Positions 1 through 11,581 of a stretch of 64,000 nucleotides of DNA are shown here, in pieces (positions within the stretch are counted from its first letter, which is position 1; every line of letters starts with the position of its first letter). The position numbers and the translations under genes are program-made. Source of the DNA: Stercorarius parasiticus (lineage: Eukaryota > Chordata > Aves > Charadriiformes > Stercorariidae); NCBI GenBank assembly GCA_013396915.1, contig VWZL01004368.1:1431066-1495065 (forward strand), in the 5' to 3' direction. The notes below the pieces were generated by a model. The model worked only from the letters and a program-made list of their open reading frames with translations, did no database searches and had not been told where the DNA came from.

Positions 1-588
1 AATCCCTGTTTTACTTGGGAATGCAAATACTCATGTAGAGTTTTGCAGGTCGACAGGCTGGTGACAGCAACATGATTTAAGGTATTTCAGCTGGAGTACT
101 CTGTCCTGGATAAAAGCATCCATAGCTTTTAAATCGTTCACGCAATGGTTCAATTTAGTTTGCATGATCAAGAGTCCCTGAGCAGGCTGAAAATTACAGC
201 CTGCAAGATATAGTGGTTGAGAAAAACGCCACTTCTATTGCTTAGCACATCATTATTTCAGTGCTTTGAATTCTTTTTCAAAAAGAGTAAAAGGACTTGC
301 AAAGGCTATTTTCTCAGTGTGCACGTTTGATTAAACCCCAATTTTCAGAAATTGCAATTTACTCAGGAAAAAGCAAAAGTGAACATTTAATTTTTCATTA
401 ATAGCAGGTAGATATTATCTTCTCTTAGGGAAATATTCTTAAACATTTTAAACTTTGACCTGCTGATAATTTCACCCAAACGTGTAGTAAGAGAATAAAA
501 ACAGTAATTATTGGGGGAAGCTACTATTGTTTTGTGTTCTCTGTGTTTCCTGAGATACTGGTGCTTTCTCTGGCTAGTTCTGCCTCAC

Positions 589-652
589 CTTTATTTCCAG
601 AGTTTCTATTTGTAAAAGGGCTTTTGGATTCAGTTTTGGGTGCTGCCACCTT
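589..652 (-). other. Candidate internal exon (weak)
   Basis: Read on the minus strand, a pyrimidine-rich tract at about 668-695 is followed by the first downstream AG (654-653). A 64-nt open stretch then runs to a consensus-like donor (AAG|GTGAGG, with GT at 588-587). In the frame open across it, the stretch would encode 21 codons plus one base, starting KVAAPKTESKSPF, rich in Lys, Ser and Asn and with no domain I recognise. The open frame extends on both sides (524-754), so the reading does not depend on these splice sites. Acceptor and donor pairs at this spacing also arise by chance, and I cannot assign a gene. Treat it as a hypothesis. Confidence 0.12.
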
Positions 653-3517
653 CTCATAGGCATTAGACCAGCAAAGGAAGGGGAAAGAAGAGGAACTGTT
701 TGAGTGCGCTACAGCTTCTGAAAGGCCTGAAACAAACCAGTTTGCAGCAGACATGAACTGAAGGATGCTTTACAAGGTTGCCCTGCAACCTCTTCATTTT
801 GGACCTTTCTGGACCTGTAACGTGCCAGAGCTGTTCATTCAGAGTATTTCTGCAACACAGAAAGAAAATCACATACACTGTGCATCCCAGCATTTGTTAC
901 CTTGTTATCCTTAGAAGGTATTGCATGAGGATTTCCTTACATATAAGCAAGTTTTCAGTCATCTCTTACTCGGCATTTTTATGCCATCCCTCTATGCCAG
1001 GAAAAACAGAGCCCATCAGACTTAAGCTCCATCTCAGTTTTAGAAAAACAGAAGATTATATGTAGATACTTGAAAAGGTACTGTAACATACTGATACATG
1101 TGCAATGATACATCTACCCGAGTTCTACAAACCTAGAAAGTTTTGCTGTGCCTGATTTTAAAAGTATGACCTATGTAAAAATTAACTCTTATTTGGGAAA
1201 GCTGTGAATAATTTTTAATCTCCAAATTGTTTTAGTGCTTTTTTTTCCCGCAACACCTTTAGTTTGTGCCTCATTCAGTTCCAGTTAGAAAAAATTCAAC
1301 AAATCCTCAAGTCAGTTCTTAAGTTATGAGTGTTTGTGATAAATCTGTAAGATTTTTGTTTTGTTTGACCTCAAAATTCTGTCAGAATTCATGAAATTGA
1401 TGAAGTCTGAAAACTTCACCTGGTAACATCTGATGATTTTCAAGAAGTCCCAGCTGCTGGAAGAACTTTGTTTGTAAGTCTTACCTTTCCTATATCTCTC
1501 CTTTTCTTTTCTAAGTCTGTTTTTTCAGAGGCAAGACTTCCATTCTGAACTCTAGAGTATCAAAATCAAAAAGAAATATTAAGTACATGGTTCTAAAGTC
1601 AGTGTCATGATTTGAATGCAAATCTGAATATCTGAAAATATGAAATCTGAACATTTTGAAATGTCTCCTTTTTTGGTTTGTTTGTTTATGTTCAAGGAAG
1701 GGAGACAATTCTGGTTGGAAGTCTTACTAAATTCAACAGGAAACTCTTTGTTAGTTCACTGCTATGAGCACCACACTGGTCTAATCCCTCATATTTCACA
1801 CTGGGGAAAAACCTGTTTCGTTGCAGAAAATGCTGGAGGTAGGTGATATTGTAACAGTTTAACTTTCAGAGAGAAAGGCAGCATTCAGTAAGTAGAGCGT
1901 GGACTACTCCAGCTCATGGCAGACTCATTGAGGTGAAGTTTATAGCGCCCTTTGTCCTTTGCCCAAGGGCTTGTTCTGAGGATGTAGAAAGCAATGTGAT
2001 GTCAAACCAGCAAAGGACTTGACATTGTCTCCATTAAGATCTACTACGTCTTTTAAGGACTGCAGGTCCCACTTTTTGTCCCAAACCAGTTTATCACATG
2101 TGCATTAACCAGAGCAAGAACTTGAACTATGGTTTCGTGTATCTCTGGTGAGCGATGTAAACCCCAGATAACAGAGTAAATCACACTTTCTCCATTTAGA
2201 CCAATGAATATTTAGTTTATTGATATAAAGTAAATCAGCTTCTATAAAAGAAAGAGGGAGATAAAACTTCTGCCAAAATAACCCTGAGGGTGACTAATTA
2301 ATCGAATTATTAACTCTATTATTGATGAGCAAAGGTGGGTAGTCTGTGTTCAAGAAGAAACCCAGCTCTCTTACATCCTGGGTGTGTGCTCTGACGGTCA
2401 GTGGAGAAGTGTGAAAGAAGAGATATTATCCCCACAGATTGCATTCTGATGGCAAGAAATTGTCATTATTAAAAACTGACTATATTGAAACTGATGTATT
2501 TGTAAACACATACATACATAAAATGCGTGCATGCTTGCAGAAAGTTTTGGATTTGCCGATTCTTTATTTTTAAATGGAAAACTTTCTGCCAGGATATTTC
2601 TGAGCAGCTGAAATAACAAGGCAGGCATTGTGACTAATTGCCACCTGCATTTTACCAGAGCTTATATTTGATAATATTTGACAACACTTTTCACTTAGAT
2701 TTTCTTGATCAATAAGTGAGATTTGGCTGGAGAACAATATGATGTTAGATTTACCGTATAATAAACCCGTTCTTTATGTTTTCAAATTAGTCCTTTTTGT
2801 AATATGTTGTACTATATTTTCAGAACTTGTCCAGATTTTAAATCATTAGTATTATTAGAAGTGTAGTAAATGTTGTGATAGTTAAAACATGCTCTTATAG
2901 CAAGTATTACCATTACATACCTAGGTAGTTCAGTAGTCTGATTCCTTGGGTATAGGGAAACATTTATCACACAGTTGTAAGGCCGTCAATTCTAGAGTAA
3001 AAAACCAGCCAGTTTAGAGCTCTTAGCAGGAATAGAGAAACCTTCCACAAAGACACTGTAACAAATCCTCCACTTACAGGAAATACCATAGTATTTTCGC
3101 ACAGTAATTGCAGGGCATGTAATTTCTTAGGATGGCATGTGAAAATTCACAAAACAACAGACTGCATTGTTCCATGGAGTAGGAACAAACTCACTGTACA
3201 TTCAGGGAGTTAAAAAGAAAAAAATAAATAATCATGCCTGATATTTAAAGTTAGCTCCATGCCTCTGGTTGGGATTTGAACCATTACTTCAGAATAACAG
3301 AGAAAGGAAAAAGAATAGTTTGAGGGTTTTTTCGAGGAAATTATTATCGGGAGAAAAGGTAAAAATGGCTTACCTATGACAAGTGTCTTCTCTTCTGTTT
3401 GCCTCATCCAATTTAGGCTCTGCAAAAGCCGTGACAGAGTCAGGGAACAGATGCCAAAGGTAGCACATAAGTCCTGGAGCTTCCTTGACCTTCATTCAGA
3501 GTTCAACAGGCACATGA

Positions 3518-3568
3518 AAAATTAAAAAAATAAGGAAAAAAACAGAAAGAAAATAGAAAAGAAAAAGT
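3518..3568. repeat. A-rich low-complexity tract
   Basis: This short stretch is almost entirely A and G on the plus strand, broken by a few T and C. It has no fixed repeat unit. It could be a decayed poly(A) or simple repeat. No retroposed sequence is recognisable beside it. Confidence 0.6.
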
Positions 3569-4322
3569 CACCATATGACACTTAGACATTTTAAATTGTT
3601 GTAGTGTAATTAAGCAGTATCCAGGTATGATTATGTTCTTTTCATTGTATATGTGATACTGTATTTCCATAATGACTGTATGGGACACTGTGTGTACATT
3701 GTTCTTTACTTTAGTCTTAGAATTCATTGTTATTGACATCATCAACTGATACCATGCTATTATGAGAGTTAGTATCTGTAAAGTCTCTCTACAACCATCC
3801 AGCTGTTTTTGGCTCTCAGTTCATCGGATGTTAAACATCATAAAACAGCGCAAGATTGTTTCCACCTTAAAGTCCAACATTCTTCTCTATGCATATGACT
3901 AAATGGGGCATTTTATTCTTCTTTGCTTCTTGTTAAGGATAAGAAAAAATCTCTTTTACATCCAACAGCTATTTTTTGTAATGGTCTTTTCATTCCTCTA
4001 ATGCTGGCAGTTATCACAATGAGAAAAAACAATGGGTGGGATCCAGCTCGTCTGCTATTGGTCCAGATTTTCTGTCATAGTCCATTGCTAGATAATTTAT
4101 TTTTGATTTTTCAGTTCAAAGATCACGGGAGGTGTATCCTTAGAGCTGCTGTGTATTCCAGGCTCTTATTCTACCAAATACAACTCCACATGCAACTTAG
4201 TCCTACGTAGGAACAAAGACGTATGGACCCCAGGTTTCAGAAACCTTGCAGTAAAAAATAGGCAGGCTGGCAATCCCCCATCTTCCCCAGGAAGACTGAA
4301 AGGTGGGGGAGTTCTAGTAGGT

Positions 4323-4504
4323 AAAGTTGAAGTTTATCTTTTGACTTATACTTCAGATAGAGATCTATATCACTGAGAACCCACATTTCAGTTGGAAACT
4401 CAAAGCTTATGCAATTGTATTCATGATCTTCTTACGCACAAACTTAATGAGACAGAAAGTTNATAAAGCTGAAGTTTATCTTTTGACTTAAGAGACAGAA
4501 AGTT
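4323..4504 (+). repeat. Local duplicated blocks around an N
   Basis: A 26-nt block at 4323-4348 (AAAGTTGAAGTTTATCTTTT then GACTTA) recurs at 4465-4490 with one substitution. The second copy is bracketed by two copies of GAGACAGAAAGTT (4449-4461 and 4492-4504). A single undetermined base lies at 4462, exactly between the first of these and the recurring block. The arrangement looks like a templated insertion or an assembly join that copied nearby sequence, not a normal tandem array. Confidence 0.75.
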
Positions 4505-4564
4505 CCCTACCTTCTTAGCAAACACCAAAAAAACCTGCCAGCAAATAAATATTTATTCTTTTTC

Positions 4565-4578
4565 TTTTTTTTTTTTTT
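4565..4578. repeat. Poly(T) run
   Basis: An uninterrupted run of T follows a short TTTTTC-type stretch. On the minus strand it would be a poly(A) tail, but I recognise no retroposed gene or SINE next to it. Confidence 0.8.
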
Positions 4579-5229
4579 GGAAGCATTTACTCCAATTACT
4601 GAAATCAATTTCTTAGTTATCTAGGATGCATCTCATTTCCCACACTTCCACTATGTACCAAACATTGCTAAAAACTTGCAACATGGATAATAGAAACTGT
4701 CCTCCTGGACTTGAAAGGAGGAAACCACGGACACACTTTAGCTGAAGACATCCTGCTAAGTGGTAGGTAATGACAACATGCTGACATCCGTTCAGCTAGG
4801 ACTTCCTTAACTAACTTGGTCATGACCTGGCAAAAAAAGAGTCCTAGGCAGAGATGAATCAAAAAGCCACCGGTTTTCAGCTGAATTAAACTTTTCTAGC
4901 AAGGTACCTTGATTTTATTCAGTGGCCTTTTGAGCACCTCTACATAAGCATAAAGAAAGCTTTAAAGGCATTTTTATATAGGTAGAGATGCAGGTTTTCC
5001 CAGTCTCTGTGTTTACACAATAAGAGATACAGAAGACGATGAGTTTTGCCCTGGGGTTTATTGCATCCCCTGCTGGCTGCATGCAGAAAAAAGGCAGTAG
5101 AACTTAGAATTTTTTTTTTTAAATATGGTAAACCAATTATTTGGGGGAAAATTTTTGGAAACAGTATTTTGTAGTAAGGCCCAAAATACTGCGGACAAAT
5201 CTAATGTGTTTTAGTTCACGTTCCACATA
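4579..5229. other. Unassigned DNA before the first CR1
   Basis: No gene or known repeat is recognisable. A short A/T-run patch lies at about 5109-5122. The boundary with the CR1 is set by where the ORF2-like translation begins and is uncertain by a few tens of bases. Confidence 0.55.
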
Positions 5230-5230
5230 G

Positions 5231-5359
5231 GGCTTCTGCAAGCACATAGGGGACAAAAGAAAGACTAGGGAAAATGTGGGCCCATTGCTCAACAGGATGG
5301 GGGAGCTGGTAACATGGGACATGGAAAAAGTTGAAGTACTGAATGCCTTCTTTGCCTCA
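5231..5359 (+). pseudogene. CR1 ORF2 fragment, endonuclease-RT linker
   Basis: The open translation runs [20 protein letters not shown], then through [21 protein letters not shown]. In CR1 ORF2 this stretch lies between the endonuclease and the reverse transcriptase fingers. No catalytic residues of either enzyme are included. It ends at the internal deletion junction, where the following ORF2 segment is in a different frame (+1). Confidence 0.85.
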
Positions 5360-5888
5360 ACAATGTACCCTTGCAGCAAAAAAGGCTAATGGTATACTAG
5401 GCTGCATTAGGAGTGTTGCCACCAGATTGAGGGAGGTGATCCTTCCCCTCTGCTCAGCACTGGTGAGGCCACATGTAGAGAACTGTGTCAAGTTCTGGGC
5501 TCCCCAGTACGAGAGATGTGTATATACTAGAGAGAGTCCAATGAAGGGCCACTAAAATGATGAAGGGACCGGAGCATCTCTCCTATAAAGAAAAGTTGAG
5601 AGAGCTGGGACTCTTCAGCCTGGAGAAGAGAAGGCTCAGAAAGGATCTCATCAATGTATATAAATACCTGGTGGGAGGGTGCAAAAAGGATGGAGCAGGC
5701 TCTTCCCAGAGGTGCCCAGTGACAGGCCAAGAGGCAATGGACTGAAACACAGCAGGTTTTGTCAGAACATCGGGAAACACTTTTTTAATGTAAGGGTGAC
5801 TGACAGGTTGCCCGGAGAGGTTGTGAAGTCTCCATCCTTGGAGATGTTCAAAAGACATCTGGACATGGTCTTGGGTAGCCTGCTGTAA
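5358..5888 (+). pseudogene. CR1 ORF2 C-terminal fragment, broken
   Basis: The segment begins [17 protein letters not shown] and reads to FWAPQYERC. It then meets a stop (TAA at 5553-5555) and shifts frame before continuing through [20 protein letters not shown]. Another shift leads to [15 protein letters not shown] and FNVRVTDRLPGEVV, ending VLGSLL at the family's natural stop (5886-5888). At least two frame changes and one early stop show long decay. This part of CR1 ORF2 lies downstream of the reverse transcriptase. Confidence 0.85.
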
Positions 5889-5959
5889 GTGGCCCTGCTT
5901 GAGCAGTGGAGTTGGACCAGATGACCTCCCTTCCAACCTCAACCTTTCTGTGATTTTAG

Positions 5960-8613
5960 GATCCCATCTGTAGATCAGAGGGTCCCTGACTAAGGCAAGT
6001 GAGATCCATTCTTTGTTTTGAGCAAGTGAAAAAATAAGGGTACATGGTTCTGATATAACTTCAGGATTATTGTGGTTCCAAAGTCATGCCTTAGAGAATA
6101 AATTTGCCTTGATGGTATTGGAAGGGAATAATTGTTTCCTCAAGTAATTCTTTCTCTGTGAATATCTGTATGAGGAACATGCTGACATCAATAATATAAT
6201 CTTTCACATGCTTTCTGCTACTCCATAGGGTCTAGTTACACAGTAGACCATGAAATTAAGTCATCACTAGACACAAAAGGAAAAACTGTCGGCGCCGTTA
6301 TTATACAATAAAGAGAGCTAACGCATCACCTTTTTGCTGGTCTAAACTTGACCTTCAACACAATATGGTGAGTTTCTGTTTTCTTGTGTCTGTGACTGGT
6401 TGTAATTAATGCAATACATGTGTAGTATAAATGCCTGTAAATCAGATGCCAGGACTGAATGAAAAACCTCTAGTTTTAAAAATCACTTGTTGTCACAGCC
6501 TGAGATATCAAATATGAATGCCCTATAAACAGTTTAAAATGCTTTTTAAAGCATTTTGCACATGTATTAGTGTATGGCAGGGGAGGAAGAAACGATCGTA
6601 CAAAGTGAGTTATGCATAAATGAGTTGTATCAACAAGGTCCAAATATAAGTGATGAAAAAAATACTTTTGCTTCCACCCTTACATCCTCTGTAGCATTCT
6701 GCAACTTTTCTATAGTTGAAGAATGAGTTGAAGTAAATATAGGAAAATAAAAGAGGAAGTAAAGAGTACCCCTACAGTACTGTAGCACACAGTAGCAAAC
6801 GTTGGAAGGGGAGAAAGGGAAGATCAAAAAAATACAAGAAAACAAAAGATAACATTTATTAAATTGATTTTTTTTCCCCCCGAAAACAAATGAAGTATGT
6901 GAAACGAAGTCTTCAGGAAATCTTACATGGAAAATGTGGATATCCTCTAGGAATTAATCACTTTCTTCCCTATCCAATATCTCCAGAATTATTTTACCCA
7001 GAAAACTCTGCATAAAGTCTACAACAAATTAATCTCATAATGTGTCTTCATAGATTTCTGTTGTGGCATCTGCATAATTCTGCAGGAAGTGCACTAGGGT
7101 CACTTCCCAATAAGGTACTGGAACATATAGATAGGCTTGTGTACTTGAACAGTTAGCAAGACCTTTAGGCACGCACACCTGATGAAGGTCCTATGCTGAA
7201 TGTGATCTCACACATAACGTTCTCACACGTAACTGTCGGGTGAACCCAAAAAGGACGTCAATTTTTGTCACCCCACTTCTTATGACTTGGTTTCTCCCAA
7301 ACGACAGTGCAGGTAGCCTTGTTTAATTTGATGAAGAACATTGTGGCCTGTGCATAAGGGCTCCACAGGGGTTGTTATCACTGCGGGAGTTACCTGTGCT
7401 ATTTGCTGATGGCCCTCTCTGGGGAAATGCTCAACAGTGTATGTCTCCTATAGGCTCCAGGAACGCAGCAAACACTCAGCCCACTGATAGTATTTTTAAA
7501 TTTTTTTTCCTTCTTTTTCTTTTGATATTTATATACCCAGAGCAGCCAGAATGTGTAAGTTTTTAGAAGGGGAAAAAAAAATATTCCCTGCCAGTGTACG
7601 TTGTACAGTGTACAATCCGAAATTAATGCAGATGAAGTTTGATTCAGTAGCATCATGAGCTGTGAAAATTAATTTTCATTATTTGACAATTTAAGATAAA
7701 TCTCAAAGCAAGCAGATATGCCTGTGGGGTTTTTGTAACCACAGAGTTAAATGATACTCTAAAAGGAAGCTTTAGAATGAGGAGATATATCAGCCCTTGC
7801 TGAAAGGGCCTAGGAAAATTGAGCCGCAGAAGGAAAATAAGTTGGGATTACTAGCAGGGAGACTAACAAGTGATGATTTTTCAATGCTGTTTTCAGGCCT
7901 TAATTTGCTTGGTTTATTTAGACAGATGTGACTGCTTTTTTACCTCAGTATATGTGAGGACTGTTCCATTGCAGTGAAAGTTTATGAATTTTATTCTGAA
8001 GACCGCACGGTTGGCTGATGGATGTAGTATATGTTTATATACTGACAAAGACAGAAAGAGGCTGCATTTCTTCAGAAGTAAGAAAAACTAGTCGAAGTTT
8101 TGTAACTGAATTCAAAGAAAGTCCATATATAAGTGCAGTGAAAGAAAATGAATGCTTGTATTGCAAAGTGTTGTATTTACTTGCATACCACTACAAAATA
8201 AAATAAAAAAAAGGTAACACTTAAATCAGTATTTTGAAAATGTGTCTTCAAGCTGCATAAAATGTAAACTGCTGAAATCAGTTATCAGGGTACAGGAGGA
8301 CAGCAGTTACTTCTGGGCAGTGGCTATGTATAACTGCATCAGCAGCACATTCACAGGAGTCTGAGTCTGCATACTGCCCGTTTTCCCTTCATCTCTCCTA
8401 CACTGAAGTTAGACAGACTTCTGACCAGGGAAATATGTGAATATTTGATTCTATATCCAAAAAAGAAAAAAGAGGGCTAGATTCTATGTTCTTTTGAAGG
8501 CCTCTCTTAGTTCATTTCTTTATAATTTACATATTTAAATGGCACACGGGAGATAAACTATTAAAAAGTATTTTTTCAAATCAAACAGGAAGGATCTTTA
8601 CCTAACTTCAGGT
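5960..8613. other. Unassigned DNA between CR1 copies
   Basis: AT-rich sequence with no gene or transposon I can name. Short pyrimidine runs (around 7499-7525) and small A-runs occur. Open frames on either strand are under 90 codons and resemble nothing known. Confidence 0.6.
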
Positions 8614-8938
8614 ATCATAGAATCATAGATTCATAGAATTGCCTAGGTTGGAAGGGACCTTTCAGATCATCTAGTCCAACCATCAACCTAAAACTGACAA
8701 AAACCATCACTAAACCATGTCTCTAAGCACTGTGTCTACTTATCTTTTAAATACCTTCAGGGATGGTGCCTCAACCACTTCCCTGGGCAGCCTCTTCCAA
8801 TGCTTAATAACCCTTTCAGTGTAAAAAAATTTTTCCTAATATCCAGTCTAAACCTCCCCTGGCGCAACTTGAGGCCATTTCCTCTTGTCCTATCGCCTGT
8901 TCCTTGGGAGAAGAGATCGACCCCCACCATCATGACCG
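8614..8938 (-). mobile_element. CR1 LINE 3' fragment, minus strand
   Basis: The plus strand begins with ATCATAGAATCATAGATTCATAG, the reverse complement of the CR1 tail, followed by GGTTGGAAGGGACCTTTCAG and a block matching the CR1 3' untranslated end. Farther right the reverse strand matches the last part of CR1 ORF2 (around the family motif for the shared 'NIRKNFF' region) with many changes. The element is about 325 bp, 5' truncated near 8938, and points left. Its body looks like a different CR1 subfamily from the copies at 5230 and 25655, judged by eye only. No intact reading frame remains. Confidence 0.92.
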
Positions 8939-10024
8939 CTGTTTGTGAGGATCACTGGCATCTGACTGAGAAATTGGAAGGGGGATCGAAAGGACCAGGC
9001 TGCCTGCCAGGCTGGCCTGTATAGGATATACGTACGGGGAGACAGACACTGCTCACAAGAGCCTGACATCAAGCGCTTCACTTCTGCTGGATGGATCTGA
9101 AACACATAACTGTGCAGCAAGCAATCACCATACTCATTTCTGCCTGATCCAGAAGTGTGTTCAGAATCCAGTATCAATTTGCTAATTTAACCAGACTTAG
9201 CTCAGGCATTTATCATGTTTTGTGTTTTCCTAGAGTTTAAATCAGGTTACAAAGCTTAGAAGACTTTTTCTAAAAGACTACACACTTTCCAAAGACAAAG
9301 TTTAAAATTTCTTTTGTATACCAGCACAAATAAAATTTCACAACCTGCAACTGAGTTCATGTGATTGTTTCCAAAAAAGAAAAACAAACTAATAAACCAG
9401 ATGATAATCATTGCTAATGAATTCTATGGTAATTAAAAGAGTAACAATTGTAAAAGCTTTGGTTTGCTTGATCATATTGAATCTCTCTTCTCTTTTCAAA
9501 AGAACAGTCTGGTGCTTGGATCCAAATTGTTCTCCATCTAACACAAAATCTTAATATCCTGCTGTTTTGAAACCATACTTTATCGGCCTCATTATTGACA
9601 TGTAGATCCATTATAACTGAAGGTCAATCTGAATACAAATCTTAGTCCTCAAAAGGCTAAAATGGCTGAGATTTCTATCCCAATTTTTCAATTCTTCCAC
9701 ATAGCTCAGTAAAGAGCTATGAAAAAAACCAAATCTCCAAGTTTATCAGTGATGTTGGCAAGAGGAGGATTGAGGATGAAATGGTTTAAGAAAGCTTAAG
9801 GAAGAACAGTGAATTAGAAAACAGTGCTAAGAACCTGTAAGCAAAAAAATATTTTTGACATTTATGTTCTGGGTTAGATGAGATGTTGCTCTGTAGTCAA
9901 CTGTATTGTGTGCTATATAATTTTACAGCAGGCTTTCCTGGTTTGAGGGGACACAGGGAAAAGGAATTTTCTTGTGTTGTCTTACTAAATCCTCAAATAC
10001 GGCAAAAAAAGTATGAGATGGTAA
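8939..10024. other. Unassigned DNA
   Basis: No gene or repeat is recognised. The open frame at 8890-9177 on the minus strand overlaps the CR1 5' boundary and has no known similarity. Confidence 0.55.
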
Positions 10025-10083
10025 ATCACAGAATAGTTTGGATTGGAAGGGACCTTTAAAAGTCATCCGGTCCTCTCATTCAT
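10025..10083 (-). mobile_element. CR1 3' end scrap, minus strand
   Basis: ATCACAGAATAGTTTGGATT, followed by GGAAGGGACCTTTAAAAGTC, is the reverse complement of a diverged CR1 3' terminus. Only about 60 bp remain, with a single imperfect tail unit. Very short 5'-truncated copies like this are usual for CR1. Confidence 0.8.
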
Positions 10084-11136
10084 CACGATGGAAAGTTACT
10101 TTTTAACCTCAGTTTTGTCAGTTTGAAGAGAGAAGGAACTACAGAGAGAAGTGGAATCAGTAATAAATTAGACTTAGATCAACAACAGTGTAATTTAGAT
10201 TTTGTTCCATACTTACCACATGCTTGCTGTGCAGTCACTTAAGCTTTTTGTGTTACAGTTTCCCAGCTGAAAAACTTACACACTTTCTACAGTGATCTTT
10301 GCCAGGCTTCTCTCTGTGGTTTTCTCCTCCTAAAAGTAGTGGAATCAGAGCAGGTTTTCTGAGCTGGTTGAAAACTTTCCAGCGCGTTACCTGCTACTGG
10401 AGTGAAAGGTGACTATTCATCTTAAGATAGTCAGATGACATAGTAAAATCTCTTGAGAAAAAAAGTAGGATGAAGCCTGTTGATCAAATTTACTAGAATG
10501 AATTCTGCCCAAAGGAAAGAGTGGTGTGGAGTCCTAGAAAATGAAATAGATTAGAAACCTGTGCACAACTCAACCACAGCAGAGCCAACATGATTTTAGC
10601 ATCTTATGAAGAACTAACGGGGCTGAGCAATAAAGTATTGTTCACAATCATTCATGCATGGTTCAAGATATTATGCCTTTGATTATTCAGCATGGATGAG
10701 ATACTTCCAAGCTAATTATGAATTTCATGAGACATCAACCTGGCTTTCATCTATCGAAAAATAAGTCTGCCGTTTTGACGACTGGGAATCAGAACAACAG
10801 TTTGCGTGAAAGACTAGTCAATGTACAGAAGCTACACAAATTAACAGAAGTCTCTGATTTTATTCAGCTAGCACTTTGGACACTGAGTATTTCAATAAAA
10901 GTGGCAAGGTGGTTTTTCACACATAATGAATTATACCATCGCATTTTGCAATAGGAACCATTTAAATATAACAGCCCTAAACATCTTTGAGATGTAAGTA
11001 AAACAGCCTGTTGATAAGGTCAGTTGGAGCAACTAAAATTTAATGGACAATCCCAACAGTATTTAACTGTCTGAAGGCATTCCTTGCAAGGAAGCGTGTT
11101 TCCAGGTAGCTTAACTATCTAACAATGAAAGTTCAC

Positions 11137-11168
11137 TTTTTTTTTTTTCATTTTTCATTTTTCATTTT
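11137..11168. repeat. Poly(T) followed by CATTTTT tandem units
   Basis: A run of 12 T (11137-11148) is followed by about three copies of the 7-mer CATTTTT. This is a short AT-rich microsatellite with no adjacent retroposed sequence that I recognise. Confidence 0.85.
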
Positions 11169-11581
11169 CTTTGAAATGAGGACAGATCTGGAAAAATTGT
11201 AAAAATCCCACACAGGAAAAGAGATCTTGGAAATGTTTAAGAAATAATTCTGGTAAAGAATGTATCTAAGGTCACTAAATGCAAGATGTGCACAGTCTAA
11301 AATGTGTGTGGCATTTTAAATGTAGATGCACTATTGTAACTAAGGATAAATCAAAACTGAGCAGCCAATAATCACACATTCTACTATTCCCGTACTTTTT
11401 TGGTTTTATTTGGTTGGTTTCTTTTGTTGGTTTTCTGTTTCAATCCATTTTAGTCAACTACCTACATTGATCAGTACAGAATTAACCTGTATGTGAAGCA
11501 AAAGGAAAAGATCTTTTGGTAAAGCCTGAGATCTTCCTCTCCTCTGCCTTCATTCCTGTCCCCTCTTCTTCCCTAAAACAG

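Larger units (their letters stand above)
1..4320. other. Unassigned AT-rich DNA, no gene recognised
   Basis: No open frame here resembles a protein family I know, and frames on both strands are short (under about 100 codons) and mostly overlap. I see no CR1 tail, tRNA-like box or long terminal repeat. The only exceptions are the weak exon-like patch at 589-652 on the minus strand and an A-rich low-complexity tract at 3518-3568. The simplest reading is intergenic or deep intronic bird DNA. Short or old repeats could be present and missed by eye. Confidence 0.6.
5230..5959 (+). mobile_element. CR1 LINE, internally deleted
   Basis: This non-LTR retrotransposon copy has two recognisable parts. 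From about 5231 to 5359 the plus strand translates as the ORF2 segment that in CR1 links the endonuclease to the reverse transcriptase; it includes [15 protein letters not shown] and EVLNAFFAS. At about 5358 the sequence jumps to the region after the reverse transcriptase ([17 protein letters not shown], then [15 protein letters not shown]). It continues through the C-terminal part of ORF2 to the 3' untranslated region, with a GATGACCTCCCTTCCAACC block near 5919-5938 and a decayed tail. The whole reverse transcriptase domain, well over 1 kb in family members, is absent. The copy is also 5' truncated, as most CR1 copies are. It is diverged and cannot be active. Confidence 0.93.

Noticed and set aside
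5583..5942. 119-codon minus-strand frame as a gene
   Set aside because: It is entirely antisense to the CR1 ORF2 remnant and so is a shadow of the retrotransposon.
8180..8213. AATAAA-like words plus an A-run as a retroposed gene end on the plus strand
   Set aside because: The upstream 62-codon frame resembles no gene, there are no target-site duplications that I can see, and A-rich words are common here.
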